Source: Flavobacterium sp. WV_118_3 (GTDB lineage Bacteria > Bacteroidota > Bacteroidia > Flavobacteriales > Flavobacteriaceae). Taken from it: a DNA stretch of 64,000 bases. The stretch spans positions 2,480,001 through 2,544,000 of the forward strand of contig NZ_CP156060.1 of NCBI RefSeq assembly GCF_039778605.1, read 5' to 3'. The stretch's first letter is position 1; the number at the start of each line of letters is the position of its first letter. Positions 45,545 to 54,236 of this stretch are shown here, piece by piece. The translations under genes and the position numbers were made by a program. Below the pieces are notes generated by a model. That model had not been told where the DNA came from and searched no databases. It saw nothing but the letters and a program-made list of their open reading frames with translations.

Positions 45545-46410
45545 TATGATTTTACTTTTATGATTTGTCCTATTGCTATTGCGTTTGAGGTAAGATTATT
45601 GATTTTTATCAATTCGTCTACCGTTACATTGAATTTTCTGGAAATGGAATATAGTGTATCCCCTTGTGCTACTTTATAAGTCGATCCGCTTACTTCAGCA
45701 TTTACCGTAGCGGTATCTTTTTTGATCACCGGTTTTGTATAGCCACCACCAATAACTTCCGAGTCGTATTTGTAGAGTTCGTAACGCTCGATAAGTCCGA
45801 TTAATTTTTCCGGGTATTTCGGATCGGTGGCATATCCGGCACTTTTAAGTCCTTTTGCCCAGGCTACATAATCGCCTTTTGGCAATTTAAACAAGGCCGA
45901 ATAACGGCTTCTGGTTGTCAGGAATAATGAATGATCCCGAAACGATTCGGCCGGGTCACTATATTTACGAAAACATTCCTGTTCGGAATCATCGTCATGG
46001 CGTACACTATCTCCCGTCCAACCGGTATGACATTTGATTCCGAAATGGTTGTTTGCTTTTACGCATAAGGTTCCCACTCCGGCACCGGATTCCAAAATCC
46101 CCTGAGCCAGTGTGATACTCGCCGGAACACCATGATTTCGCATGTTTTCTTTTGCGGTTTCGTTAAACTTACCGATATAGGCATTTACGATCTCAGTCGT
46201 TACTTTTATCTTTGAAGTCGCTTCGAGAACTTCCGATGGTTTGGAATTTTCCGAAGATGAAGCATTGGTTCTCGTTGAACCCGAGTGTGTTTTTACTGTT
46301 GTGTTTTTCTTGGTTGTCGTAATCTTCGTTGGTGTCGTACGTACTTTTGACGAAGATCCGCAGCTATAAAGCAATACAAGCGTTAGCAGCAGGCAAATTT
46401 TTTTAATCAT
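45544..46410 (-). CDS. Glucosaminidase lipoprotein (GH73) with LysM domain
   Basis: A 288-residue peptidoglycan hydrolase. The lipobox is LLYSC (Cys17). A Thr/Ser/Lys-rich linker reaches about residue 60. The GH73 domain (about 75-220) has the catalytic Glu in [18 protein letters not shown] and the conserved '[11 protein letters not shown]' and '[14 protein letters not shown]' stretches. The C-terminal LysM ([18 protein letters not shown], near 242-286) binds glycan strands. It would cleave beta-1,4 bonds next to N-acetylglucosamine in the periplasm. The first residues overlap the end of the upstream deaminase-like gene by eight bases, and its stop codon overlaps hemL. Confidence 0.92.
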   Translation of the reverse strand: MIKKICLLLTLVLLYSCGSSSKVRTTPTKITTTKKNTTVKTHSGSTRTNASSSENSKPSEVLEATSKIKVTTEIVNAYIGKFNETAKENMRNHGVPASITLAQGILESGAGVGTLCVKANNHFGIKCHTGWTGDSVRHDDDSEQECFRKYSDPAESFRDHSLFLTTRSRYSALFKLPKGDYVAWAKGLKSAGYATDPKYPEKLIGLIERYELYKYDSEVIGGGYTKPVIKKDTATVNAEVSGSTYKVAQGDTLYSISRKFNVTVDELIKINNLTSNAIAIGQIIKVKS

Positions 46411-47335
46411 TATTCTCTTTTTTACAGACTATATTTTCTATAAGCAACGGCATCTTTTTCCGAGCCAGTATCTTATTCATTCCTTCAATCCCTTGTAATC
46501 CTCCGGTGTGAATCATTAAAATTGTGGATCCGCCAGGGAAATATCCTTTTTTAATCCGATCTATTATTCCATAGACCATTTTCCCGGTATATACCGGATC
46601 TAACAACACCGCTGTCTGAGCGTAGAAGTCATTATTAAAACGAATCAGATCCTCATTTATTTTTGCATAACCTCCAAAATGATAGTCATTTATCAGTTCC
46701 CAACGGTCGTTGTTTACAAATTTACAAATCTCATCAGATAAAAACGAACCTTTTAACGCCGGAAAGCCAATTACTTTTTGATTTTCTCCACAGGAATTGA
46801 TCAAACCTGAAATAGTCCCTCCGGTTCCCACGGCACAGCAAATATGGGTAAATTGTGTCTTATCGGTTGTTTCTAATATTTCCTCACATCCTTTTACCGC
46901 CAACGTATTGGTTCCGCCTTCGGGCAACAGGTAAAAAGCACCGTACTTTTCCTTGAGTTTCTCTAAAAAAATCAGATCCTCTTTAGCGCGATAGCTTTCC
47001 CGCGATACAAAATCAAATTTCATGCCTTGTTCCTGCGCCAAACGCAAGGTTGCATTGGCTTCTATTTCGCTTTCCAGCTCTTCGCCGCGTATCACACCAA
47101 TGGTTTCCAATCCGAAATGTGCTCCTGCCGCCGCTACCGCTGCGATATGATTTGAAAATGCCCCACCGAAAGTCAACAACTTTGTATAGCCTTCCTTTCG
47201 GGCCTGCTCGAGATTGTACTTCATTTTCCGGTATTTATTTCCGGATAAAAAAGGATGCACCCGGTCTTCTCTTTTTACCGTAAGCGTAATTCCGTCCGGA
47301 AATGAAAAAGGCAATACCTGGTTGTAACTTTTCAT
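46403..47335 (-). CDS. D-cysteine desulfhydrase / ACC deaminase-like PLP enzyme
   Basis: A 310-residue fold-type II PLP enzyme. The PLP lysine lies in FLSGNKYRKMKYNLEQA (near residue 33-36), followed by 'LLTFGGAFSNHIAAVAAAG' (about 54-72) and the phosphate loop CAVGTGGTISGL (near 165). This arrangement is shared by 1-aminocyclopropane-1-carboxylate deaminase and D-cysteine desulfhydrase; the latter is more usual in bacteria that do not live with plants, but substrate cannot be decided. It is the first gene of the operon with the glucosaminidase and hemL. Its promoter box ends five bases before the ATG. Confidence 0.88.
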   Translation of the reverse strand: MKSYNQVLPFSFPDGITLTVKREDRVHPFLSGNKYRKMKYNLEQARKEGYTKLLTFGGAFSNHIAAVAAAGAHFGLETIGVIRGEELESEIEANATLRLAQEQGMKFDFVSRESYRAKEDLIFLEKLKEKYGAFYLLPEGGTNTLAVKGCEEILETTDKTQFTHICCAVGTGGTISGLINSCGENQKVIGFPALKGSFLSDEICKFVNNDRWELINDYHFGGYAKINEDLIRFNNDFYAQTAVLLDPVYTGKMVYGIIDRIKKGYFPGGSTILMIHTGGLQGIEGMNKILARKKMPLLIENIVCKKENND

Positions 47336-47340
47336 AATTG

Positions 47341-47348
47341 CAAAAATA
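47341..47348 (-). promoter_or_regulatory. Promoter -7 box of the deaminase-glucosaminidase-hemL operon
   Basis: On the minus strand TATTTTTG, an exact TAnnTTTG, ends five bases before the ATG (CAATT ATG), so transcription should begin at or next to the start codon. A TTTG within the upstream terminator loop region stands about 22 bases away. Confidence 0.65.
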
Positions 47349-47359
47349 TCATTTTAAAC

Positions 47360-47389
47360 AAAAACAGCTCCAAATACGGAGCTGTTTTT
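47360..47389 (-). terminator. Terminator of the T9SS protein gene at 47408
   Basis: A 12-pair stem (AAAAACAGCTCC with GGAGCTGTTTTT, loop of six) 18 bases after the stop codon, with T5GTTT on the minus strand. Confidence 0.9.
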
Positions 47390-47407
47390 AAATATCATCT
47401 ATAAATT

Positions 47408-49315
47408 TTAATTTTTTATTATGATTTTTTTACTTATTTCCTGATTATCCGTTGTAACCATTTTTACTATATATATTCCATCACTCAGGTTTGCCGTTGG
47501 AAATGAATAGGATGTATTATTACCCAGTTTCGTTTTTTCGAAGATAACTTTTCCAACCACATCGTATAAAACTATTGCGCTCAAATCTAAAGCCATTGGA
47601 TTGGAAACCTGTAAAGCATGTTCGGAATTGTTCTGATATACCTGGAAACTATTTTTAATATTTTCACCCAATCCCAGATTACTATCCCGTTTAAAGGTAA
47701 TTTCGTAACCTGTTTTATTTGTTCCAGCAGGTAAATTCAACTCATGTACCCCATTTTTAATATCATAATACAGGTTGTTTACTTTATCGTGCAGGTATAC
47801 ATTTTCGACATCATCGGCATTAATAATTTCCTGTACCGTTATTTTATAATTTGCCGGCGCTGTATTTTTAAAACCAAGCGGAAGACGCTTATTTTCATCA
47901 AAAGCCACCATGTTGATTATGTATTCTTTATCATCAATTACAAAAAACATGTCCGAAGGCAATCCATCATCGGAAGAAATCGCATCCATTCCTCTGTCGA
48001 CACCATCGGTAGCTTCAGGATGGAAACCGATTACACTTTGCCGAACTCCCTGATTATCGATTAGCGTATTCATACGAACCTGTGGTTGTGGTCGGATCGA
48101 TTCGGTGGTATAGTCGATACCGGAAACCGATAAAACTACCGGAAAGGCCAGTTCTGCCACATGCGGATCATAAGAAGTCGCATTCACATTTGCCAATGTT
48201 GCCGGAGTTACATTTCTTTCAAATTCTGAGTTATTCGCCGCTCCTTTCTTTACAAAAACACGGTACTGATTTCGCATCGTCACTACACCCACACCCGCTC
48301 CTGTGATAAGAAATCCTTGCCCGACAGGAGAAAAGCGTCTTTTATATTGATTACCGGGAGTTGAAGCTATCGGCCCCTGATTTCCGCCTGAATCATACGA
48401 GTAAAAAATCGCAGGAGTATAAATTCCCATTCCGGCCGTACCGGCTGTTACCTGCGAAAGTGTTGCTGCTGGTGAGAATGTTCCATAACCGCCTTTGTAA
48501 TTTGCCAGTGTATGCGAATTTACTGTTTTGTCCTGTTCCCAAAACTGGGCAGTACCACTACAGGCTGTATTATCCAACAGAAAATAACTCAAATCAATTG
48601 CCGAAGGGTATGGATTTCCGGTTAAAGTTTGTTGTCCTACGAGACAAGGGATTATAATATTGCCATCATTGGGACGTCCTCTAAAATCGATTCGTTGCCG
48701 GCTACCCGGATTATTCGCTACAATCCCGTCTACATTATTGGCATCTGTACCGGCTGTTCCTTTCATTGTAAAGCCTTCACCCGGAGCAATTGGCTGACCG
48801 TTACCCACATGAACCCATTGGGAATATGTCGTACCATTGATAAATTTCCATAACCAGCGGGAAGAAATACTCAGTGGATTGGCCTGTCCGTCATGGGATC
48901 CCCAAGGCAGAATAGTTGCCGTTGTACTATTGGTAATATCAACTGCCCGATAAAAAAGATTGTTTACATTTCCATTTACATTCCCAAGAAAACTTTCCTG
49001 TCCGGAAGCAATACTCCCAACCGGAGAACACCAGTAGTTATAGTCGTAATTATCGGATGTTCCTTCCTGAAAAACAGAAATTTTTCCTCCTCCGCTATTT
49101 ACAGTACTCCCTGCTACTCCCTGTAGTAATTGTCCGTTTCTCCTAAGAAAAATATTGCCCTCATTTCCGGCTGTTGAGGCCAAAACCACATCCTGTTTTA
49201 CAAATAGTAATTCATTATTTACAAAAACATAACTGCTGGGACTTACATAAACCTGGGCATAACTTAAACAAGTACTACCCAATACTGTTATAAGTAAAAG
49301 ACCTTTTCGTAACAT
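47408..49315 (-). CDS. T9SS type A sorting domain surface protein
   Basis: A 635-residue secreted protein from the ATG ending at 49315 (MLRKGLLLITVLGSTCLSYAQ signal); an ATG two codons earlier is the alternative. The C-terminal ~75 residues form a type A T9SS sorting domain: 'FQVYQNNSEHALQVSNP', 'IVLYDVVGKVIFEKT', 'LSDGIYIVKMVTTDNQEISK' and a final KKIIIKN. The middle part shares a module with the three giant paralogues to the right: 'YDYNYWCSPV', 'GNPYPSAIDLSYFL', 'RFSPVGQGFLITG', and late 'IGFHPEATDGVDRGMDA'. It therefore seems a short relative that has only the conserved C-terminal half. It would be exported across the outer membrane and attached to the cell surface. Its promoter region carries a related 21-bp-period repeat. 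Confidence 0.88.
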   Translation of the reverse strand: MLRKGLLLITVLGSTCLSYAQVYVSPSSYVFVNNELLFVKQDVVLASTAGNEGNIFLRRNGQLLQGVAGSTVNSGGGKISVFQEGTSDNYDYNYWCSPVGSIASGQESFLGNVNGNVNNLFYRAVDITNSTTATILPWGSHDGQANPLSISSRWLWKFINGTTYSQWVHVGNGQPIAPGEGFTMKGTAGTDANNVDGIVANNPGSRQRIDFRGRPNDGNIIIPCLVGQQTLTGNPYPSAIDLSYFLLDNTACSGTAQFWEQDKTVNSHTLANYKGGYGTFSPAATLSQVTAGTAGMGIYTPAIFYSYDSGGNQGPIASTPGNQYKRRFSPVGQGFLITGAGVGVVTMRNQYRVFVKKGAANNSEFERNVTPATLANVNATSYDPHVAELAFPVVLSVSGIDYTTESIRPQPQVRMNTLIDNQGVRQSVIGFHPEATDGVDRGMDAISSDDGLPSDMFFVIDDKEYIINMVAFDENKRLPLGFKNTAPANYKITVQEIINADDVENVYLHDKVNNLYYDIKNGVHELNLPAGTNKTGYEITFKRDSNLGLGENIKNSFQVYQNNSEHALQVSNPMALDLSAIVLYDVVGKVIFEKTKLGNNTSYSFPTANLSDGIYIVKMVTTDNQEISKKIIIKN

Positions 49316-49372
49316 GATCATTGTTTTTTAAGTAGTTATAAATATACACTATTAAACTCGTCATCTATTATC

Positions 49373-49403
49373 AAGGGATAAACTGTCACAAAAAAGGGAT
49401 AAA
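49373..49403 (-). promoter_or_regulatory. Direct repeat TTTATCCCTT, 21-bp period, upstream of the T9SS gene at 47408
   Basis: The minus strand has TTTATCCCTT at 49403-49394 and again at 49382-49373, 21 bases apart. The first six bases (TTTATC) and the period equal those of the CTTTATCGA repeats in front of the three giant paralogues. A TATATTTA box (49339-49346) follows 28 bases later. Confidence 0.6.
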
Positions 49404-49630
49404 ATTGTCATCTCACCTATAATCCACCTTCCTTTTTACAATCATCACAATACCAACTCCACGACACTTCCCTTATTCATTAAAATTAATTATTTTTTAT
49501 CATAAAAAATTATTTTAACACAAATAATTTTATAACAATAGCTCTAAAATAATCTCTTTTTTAACTAAAAAAATAAGATAAATCGCAGGTTTACACTCAC
49601 CCCTTTTTTTCCTTTTTTTTCAAGATCGTA

Positions 49631-49660
49631 CTTTATCGATTAAACAAAATCCTTTATCGA
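49631..49660 (+). promoter_or_regulatory. Paired CTTTATCGA operator of giant paralogue 1
   Basis: CTTTATCGA occurs at 49631-49639 and 49652-49660, that is 9-bp direct repeats with a 12-bp spacer. TACATTAG (49701-49708) begins exactly 40 bases after the second repeat and would be the -7 box, with A in place of the third T of TAnnTTTG. The surrounding bases (TTAAAC in the spacer, AATTC after it) are also conserved at the other two copies. Confidence 0.8.
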
Positions 49661-49740
49661 AATTCATTCAAAGCCCTCTTTAAAAGCTGTTTTTAATTAC
49701 TACATTAGAACTGATAATGAACAACTTAACACTTAAATAT

Positions 49741-52700
49741 ATGTCAAACAGCTACAAAAAAGAAAGAGGTTCGAGTGGCTTTTCAAAAGTTCTCGTTCGA
49801 TTTTATGTTATTGCTTCGAAAATTCAAAACATGTTGTTATTTTATGCAATAACAGGCCTATCATTATGCTTCCATACCGGACACTCACAGGTGCGTTATT
49901 ATAACTTCTCGGAACGCATTTCGGCCTATAGTTCCATAAGTGGCACAACCGCAATAGCGGCTCCATGGGATAATGCCTCAGCTATTGACCTCCCTATTGG
50001 TTTTACTTTTAATTATGATGGTACAAATTACACTACATTTTCGGTTCTGTCAAATGGTTTTATCACGTTTGGGACTACCGTTCCTAATGATGCTCTGGGT
50101 TACAATCCCATTTCAGTGAATGGTGTTGGTTTTAGCGGAGCCATTAGCGCTCTGACTATGGATATCCGGGACAATGGATCTCCCATTACCTATACCACTA
50201 CTGGTTCTTCTCCTTTCCGAACCCTGATCATACAATGGGCAAATGTTCGGAGAATTGGGCAATCGGGAAATTTTAACTTCCAGATCCAATTAAAAGAAAG
50301 CAGCAACCTAATACAAATCGTATACGGTTCTTGTTCTCCTAACGGCTCAACCCCTTTGTATGCAGAAGTAGGACTACGAGGCGCTTCCAACAGCGATTAC
50401 AATAACAGGATCCAGAACACCAATGCTGTCTGGTATGGCAGCACCAATCCAGGAACTTCCAATACCGACACCTGTATAACTCAAGATAACAGCTATCCTA
50501 ATAATGGTTTAACATACACCTGGTATCCTCCTGATTATACTACTGCCAGTTGTAATCCGTCTTCAGATTTTTCGACCTACTACATCTCTAGTTTCAGAAT
50601 CACCGGATCTATTGTTGAAGCGTCAAATAATTCCGGATTCACTTCCGGTGGATACGCTAATTATACCGGACGAACACCTGCGCAACAAATCCCCGGATCC
50701 GATATTAATATTTCGATCGCTGTTGCAAGTGGCCCGGTACCGTTTCCAACACAATATATCAAAGCATGGGTCGACTGGAATAAAAACGGAGACTTTACCG
50801 ATACTGGCGATACCGTTTTTTCTTCTTCGGTTTCTGTTAACTCGACTACATTTGGCTTTGTTATTCCTGTCGGAACTAATCCGGGGAATTATCGTTTGCG
50901 AATCCGGGCCAGTTTATTCAACAACCCTTCCCCTTGTGGCAATCAGACAAATGGTGAAACAGAAGACTATATTATAAAAGTCATTCCAGATTGCCCTGCC
51001 AAAATAACCGATGCCCCAACTGTAACCATTTGTGGCGCCGAACCGGTAACTTTATCGGTAACCGGATCTCCAAGTGCTTCTTCTTACGCCTGGTATACCA
51101 CCGAAACCGGAGGTTCTCCAATTCCAGACGCAACCACAGCTACCTACACCACTCCTGTACTAAGTACTACGACTACTTATTATGTTACTGCGCTAAACGG
51201 CAACTGTGAATCACTAACCCGCACGCCTATTATTGCCCAAATAAAACCGGTTCCAAATATTACCATTTCGCCTACAACCCTTGAAATATGTGGCGACAAG
51301 GATCTCCTTCAGATTTCGGCTGCCGGAAGTACCGAAATCGTGGAACTCTTAAACGAAGACTTTGAAGGTTCCGGCTTAGGAAGTTTTATCAAATCCGGAA
51401 ACGGAAATTCGGTAACCGAATGGCAACAAAAAACCAGTGTGTATACCACCGTTACCACTGCCTGGAAACCAGCCATAAATTCCGGAGGCATTGGTAATAA
51501 ATTTGCTTTTACCACGTCTGATGTTGTCGGGAATGGTAAAAACCTGATCATGACTACCTCCAATTCGTTTAGCACAATCGATTTCATCGACCTGACTCTT
51601 ACTTTCAGACATTATTTTTCTTTCTATGATGGAGGCGAAACAGCCAACATTGATATCTCGACAGACAACGGAGCCAGCTGGACAACCGTAAGAACCTTTT
51701 CCTCCAGTCAGGGATATCCCAGTAAATTTGCTGCTGTAAGTATTCCGTTAAATGGATATATAAATGTGGCTAATCTAAAAATCCGTTTCCGTTATGCTGC
51801 CAATTATAGCGACGGATGGGCCGTTGACGACATCGTTTTATTTGGTACCCGACCGCTAACTTCCAATTTCACATGGACCGGGGCAATTATTAATGCCTTT
51901 ATTGATCCGAATGGTACCATTCCCTATATTTCCCAACCGACCAATGTGGTATATATAAAACCTACCGATTCCCAACTGGAGGTAAACAGCTGGTCTTTTA
52001 CCGCCAATATAGCACTAACCAATGGCTGTACCGCTTCACAATTTCTAACCGTGAATAACAGATCGAAAGTATGGCAGGGTTACACGGGTAACTGGAATGA
52101 TCCGTACAACTGGCTTCCATTGGGCACTCCTACCGATGTTAATTGCGTGATCATTAAACCTGCCGGGAGTTATCCCACTATTACCGGCACCAATTTTGAG
52201 GCTCAGTCAAAGAGTGTAACGATTAAACCAAATGGTCATCTGGAAATTCCCGATGGCAATAGCATCCGGGTGGTCAATACCATCAATGTGGAAAGTGATG
52301 GTATTTTCAATGTTGGCAATAATTCCGGAATAATCCAGGAGAATGACGTTCCCAACTCCGGAATGGTCACGATCAGACGGATTACCCAGCCTATGTCCCG
52401 TTATGATTACACCTATTGGAATTCGCCCGTTACACTAAACTCCGGGTATACGCTCGCCATGTTGTCGCCCAATACCTTATCAGATAAATATATGCGTTGG
52501 GAACCAACAATTAACGGAGGTAATGGCAACTGGATCACGCTTAGTCCTGCAACTCCAATGGATCCTACAATGGGATATATCGTTCGTGCGCCACAAACGT
52601 TCGATCCCAATCCGGCCAACAAAATTCACTATATCGCAACTTTTAGCGGTACTCCCAACAATGGTGACATCCTTGTTCCCATTGCGGTCGGAACTGATGC

Positions 52701-53811
52701 CAATGTGGGCGGGAATGTGACAGCAAATGACGATCAATGGAATTTAATTGGAAATCCCTATCCTTCGGCTATTGATGTGCTCTCTTTTCTCAACGATCTG
52801 GATAACAGTTCGCTTTTGGACGGCACTATTTACCTGTGGACGCATAACTCCCCAACATCGGAAGCAAATCCAAATCCTTTTTACGGTTCTTTTACTTATA
52901 ATTATACCGAGGCCGATTATGCTACTGTTAATCGATTTGGAGCAACTGCTACAGCAACAACCGGAGGTTCCTATCCAAGCCGCTTTATCGCTTCCTGTCA
53001 ATCTTTTTTTGTAAAAGGTCTTGCTAACGGAAATGTTAAATTCGCCAACTATATGCGGGTGAGTAGCCGGAATGACAACTTTATGAAAGCTGCTCAGCAT
53101 CCCCAAACGACTCTCAAAAGTCAACCTCAGGATACTCCTGCTCCTACAGAACACCGTATCTGGCTGAATTTAGCAAACGAATCCGGTGCGTTTAGCCAGA
53201 TCCTGGTAGGGTATCATTCGGATGCCTCCATGGCATTTGACCGCGGACTGGATGGCGAATTATTTGGTGGAAACCATGTCACATTCTATTCAACCATCCC
53301 GGATAAGCATCTAACCATACAGGCACGTCCGTTACCCTTTAACGATCAGGATCAGATTCCTTTGGGGTATCATGCCACCGCACATGACAAATACCAAATC
53401 GGAATTGATCATGTGGACGGCATTTTCAATACTCATACAATTTATCTGGAAGACAAATTACTCGACAGCATACATGACCTCCGAATTACACCCTATACTT
53501 TTATTTCAGAAGCCGGGGTTCACAATAACCGTTTTGTACTTCGTTTTAACAGTAACTCTTTAAACACCCCGGAGTTTAGTCAGGAGAGTATCATCAAAAT
53601 CATACGCGGAGAGGAACTGACCATAAGCTCAGCATCCAAAAAAATTAAAGATATTGTCATATATGACCTACTAGGTCGTAAAATCGGTCAATATTATAAT
53701 GTTTCCGCTAATGAAGTTGTTTTGAAAAACATAAAAAAAACGTTTGGCATATTACTCCTCAAAATAACATTGGATGACAATAGCATACTGCATCGAAAAA
53801 TAATTTTCTAA
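49741..53811 (+). CDS. Giant T9SS surface protein, tandem paralogue 1
   Basis: A 1356-residue secreted protein. Order of parts: long n-region and signal peptide ending HTGHSQ (about 48); beta-sandwich domain with 'GFTFNYDGTNYTTFSVLSNG' (about 50-262); GEVED domain with WVDWNKNGDFTDTGDT and NGETEDYIIKVI (about 270-415); Ig-like domain (417-500, 'YYVTALNGNCESLTRTPI'); choice-of-anchor-J-like domain (about 530-706, 'NEDFEGSGLG', 'DGWAVDDIVLFGT'); a 'WQGYTGNWNDPYNWLP' unit (near 776); the WNSPV module (about 893-1130) shared with the gene at 47408; T9SS sorting domain (about 1293-1356, ending HRKIIF). I prefer ATG 49741 over the ATG at 49717 because only then does the leader length agree with the two paralogues. 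It is the most diverged of the three copies. Confidence 0.88.
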   Translation: MSNSYKKERGSSGFSKVLVRFYVIASKIQNMLLFYAITGLSLCFHTGHSQVRYYNFSERISAYSSISGTTAIAAPWDNASAIDLPIGFTFNYDGTNYTTFSVLSNGFITFGTTVPNDALGYNPISVNGVGFSGAISALTMDIRDNGSPITYTTTGSSPFRTLIIQWANVRRIGQSGNFNFQIQLKESSNLIQIVYGSCSPNGSTPLYAEVGLRGASNSDYNNRIQNTNAVWYGSTNPGTSNTDTCITQDNSYPNNGLTYTWYPPDYTTASCNPSSDFSTYYISSFRITGSIVEASNNSGFTSGGYANYTGRTPAQQIPGSDINISIAVASGPVPFPTQYIKAWVDWNKNGDFTDTGDTVFSSSVSVNSTTFGFVIPVGTNPGNYRLRIRASLFNNPSPCGNQTNGETEDYIIKVIPDCPAKITDAPTVTICGAEPVTLSVTGSPSASSYAWYTTETGGSPIPDATTATYTTPVLSTTTTYYVTALNGNCESLTRTPIIAQIKPVPNITISPTTLEICGDKDLLQISAAGSTEIVELLNEDFEGSGLGSFIKSGNGNSVTEWQQKTSVYTTVTTAWKPAINSGGIGNKFAFTTSDVVGNGKNLIMTTSNSFSTIDFIDLTLTFRHYFSFYDGGETANIDISTDNGASWTTVRTFSSSQGYPSKFAAVSIPLNGYINVANLKIRFRYAANYSDGWAVDDIVLFGTRPLTSNFTWTGAIINAFIDPNGTIPYISQPTNVVYIKPTDSQLEVNSWSFTANIALTNGCTASQFLTVNNRSKVWQGYTGNWNDPYNWLPLGTPTDVNCVIIKPAGSYPTITGTNFEAQSKSVTIKPNGHLEIPDGNSIRVVNTINVESDGIFNVGNNSGIIQENDVPNSGMVTIRRITQPMSRYDYTYWNSPVTLNSGYTLAMLSPNTLSDKYMRWEPTINGGNGNWITLSPATPMDPTMGYIVRAPQTFDPNPANKIHYIATFSGTPNNGDILVPIAVGTDANVGGNVTANDDQWNLIGNPYPSAIDVLSFLNDLDNSSLLDGTIYLWTHNSPTSEANPNPFYGSFTYNYTEADYATVNRFGATATATTGGSYPSRFIASCQSFFVKGLANGNVKFANYMRVSSRNDNFMKAAQHPQTTLKSQPQDTPAPTEHRIWLNLANESGAFSQILVGYHSDASMAFDRGLDGELFGGNHVTFYSTIPDKHLTIQARPLPFNDQDQIPLGYHATAHDKYQIGIDHVDGIFNTHTIYLEDKLLDSIHDLRITPYTFISEAGVHNNRFVLRFNSNSLNTPEFSQESIIKIIRGEELTISSASKKIKDIVIYDLLGRKIGQYYNVSANEVVLKNIKKTFGILLLKITLDDNSILHRKIIF

Positions 53812-53830
53812 AATTTTTAATGAATAAAGT

Positions 53831-53868
53831 AAAAGACATCCTCTGTTTCGTAAAGGATGTCTTTTTTT
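53831..53868 (+). terminator. Terminator of giant paralogue 1
   Basis: A 12-pair stem (AAAAGACATCCT with AGGATGTCTTTT, loop of 11) and a seven-T run, 19 bases after the stop codon. It makes each paralogue a separate transcript. Confidence 0.88.
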
Positions 53869-54236
53869 ATATCGCAACTTTGCTATTATTCTTTCTGCAA
53901 TCTAAACTTTTTAGGCATATTAAAATCCGATCTGTTTATAGCTTCCTACACCTGCTATTCTGGTACTTTTCGCTAAAAAAAGCACTTTCTTAAATTAAAA
54001 AATAAACACCTAAAAACAATTAACACTATTATTTTAAAACCAAAAATCATAAATAAATACAAAAAACATACTCAAAATCACAATTAACATGCGGAAACAA
54101 AAGGTCAAAAAGTAGACAAAAACGTACTTTATCGATTAAACGGAAACCTTTATCGAAATTCGGTCAAAACGCATTTATCACCCCCTTTTTAGTAGCTAAA
54201 TTAGTATTGAAAATGAACCACTTAATATTTTCAAGT
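53869..54236. other. Gap between paralogues 1 and 2
   Basis: No gene is seen. The first 250 bases are AT-rich without recognised structure. The last 110 contain the paired CTTTATCGA sites and the promoter box of paralogue 2. Confidence 0.7.
54127..54156 (+). promoter_or_regulatory. Paired CTTTATCGA operator of giant paralogue 2
   Basis: CTTTATCGA at 54127-54135 and 54148-54156 (21-bp period). TAAATTAG (54197-54204) begins exactly 40 bases after the second repeat, with the same departure from TAnnTTTG as in copy 1. The intervening 40 bases are otherwise poorly conserved, so the spacing itself seems selected. Confidence 0.82.

Larger units (their letters stand above)
49316..49740. other. AT-rich divergent control region between two T9SS genes
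   Basis: No gene is seen. The region holds the direct repeats of both flanking genes (49373-49403 for minus, 49631-49660 for plus), a weak minus-strand box TATATTTA at 49339-49346, and the plus-strand box at 49701-49708. The part between is a very AT-rich stretch (about 49440-49620) without further structure. Confidence 0.75.
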
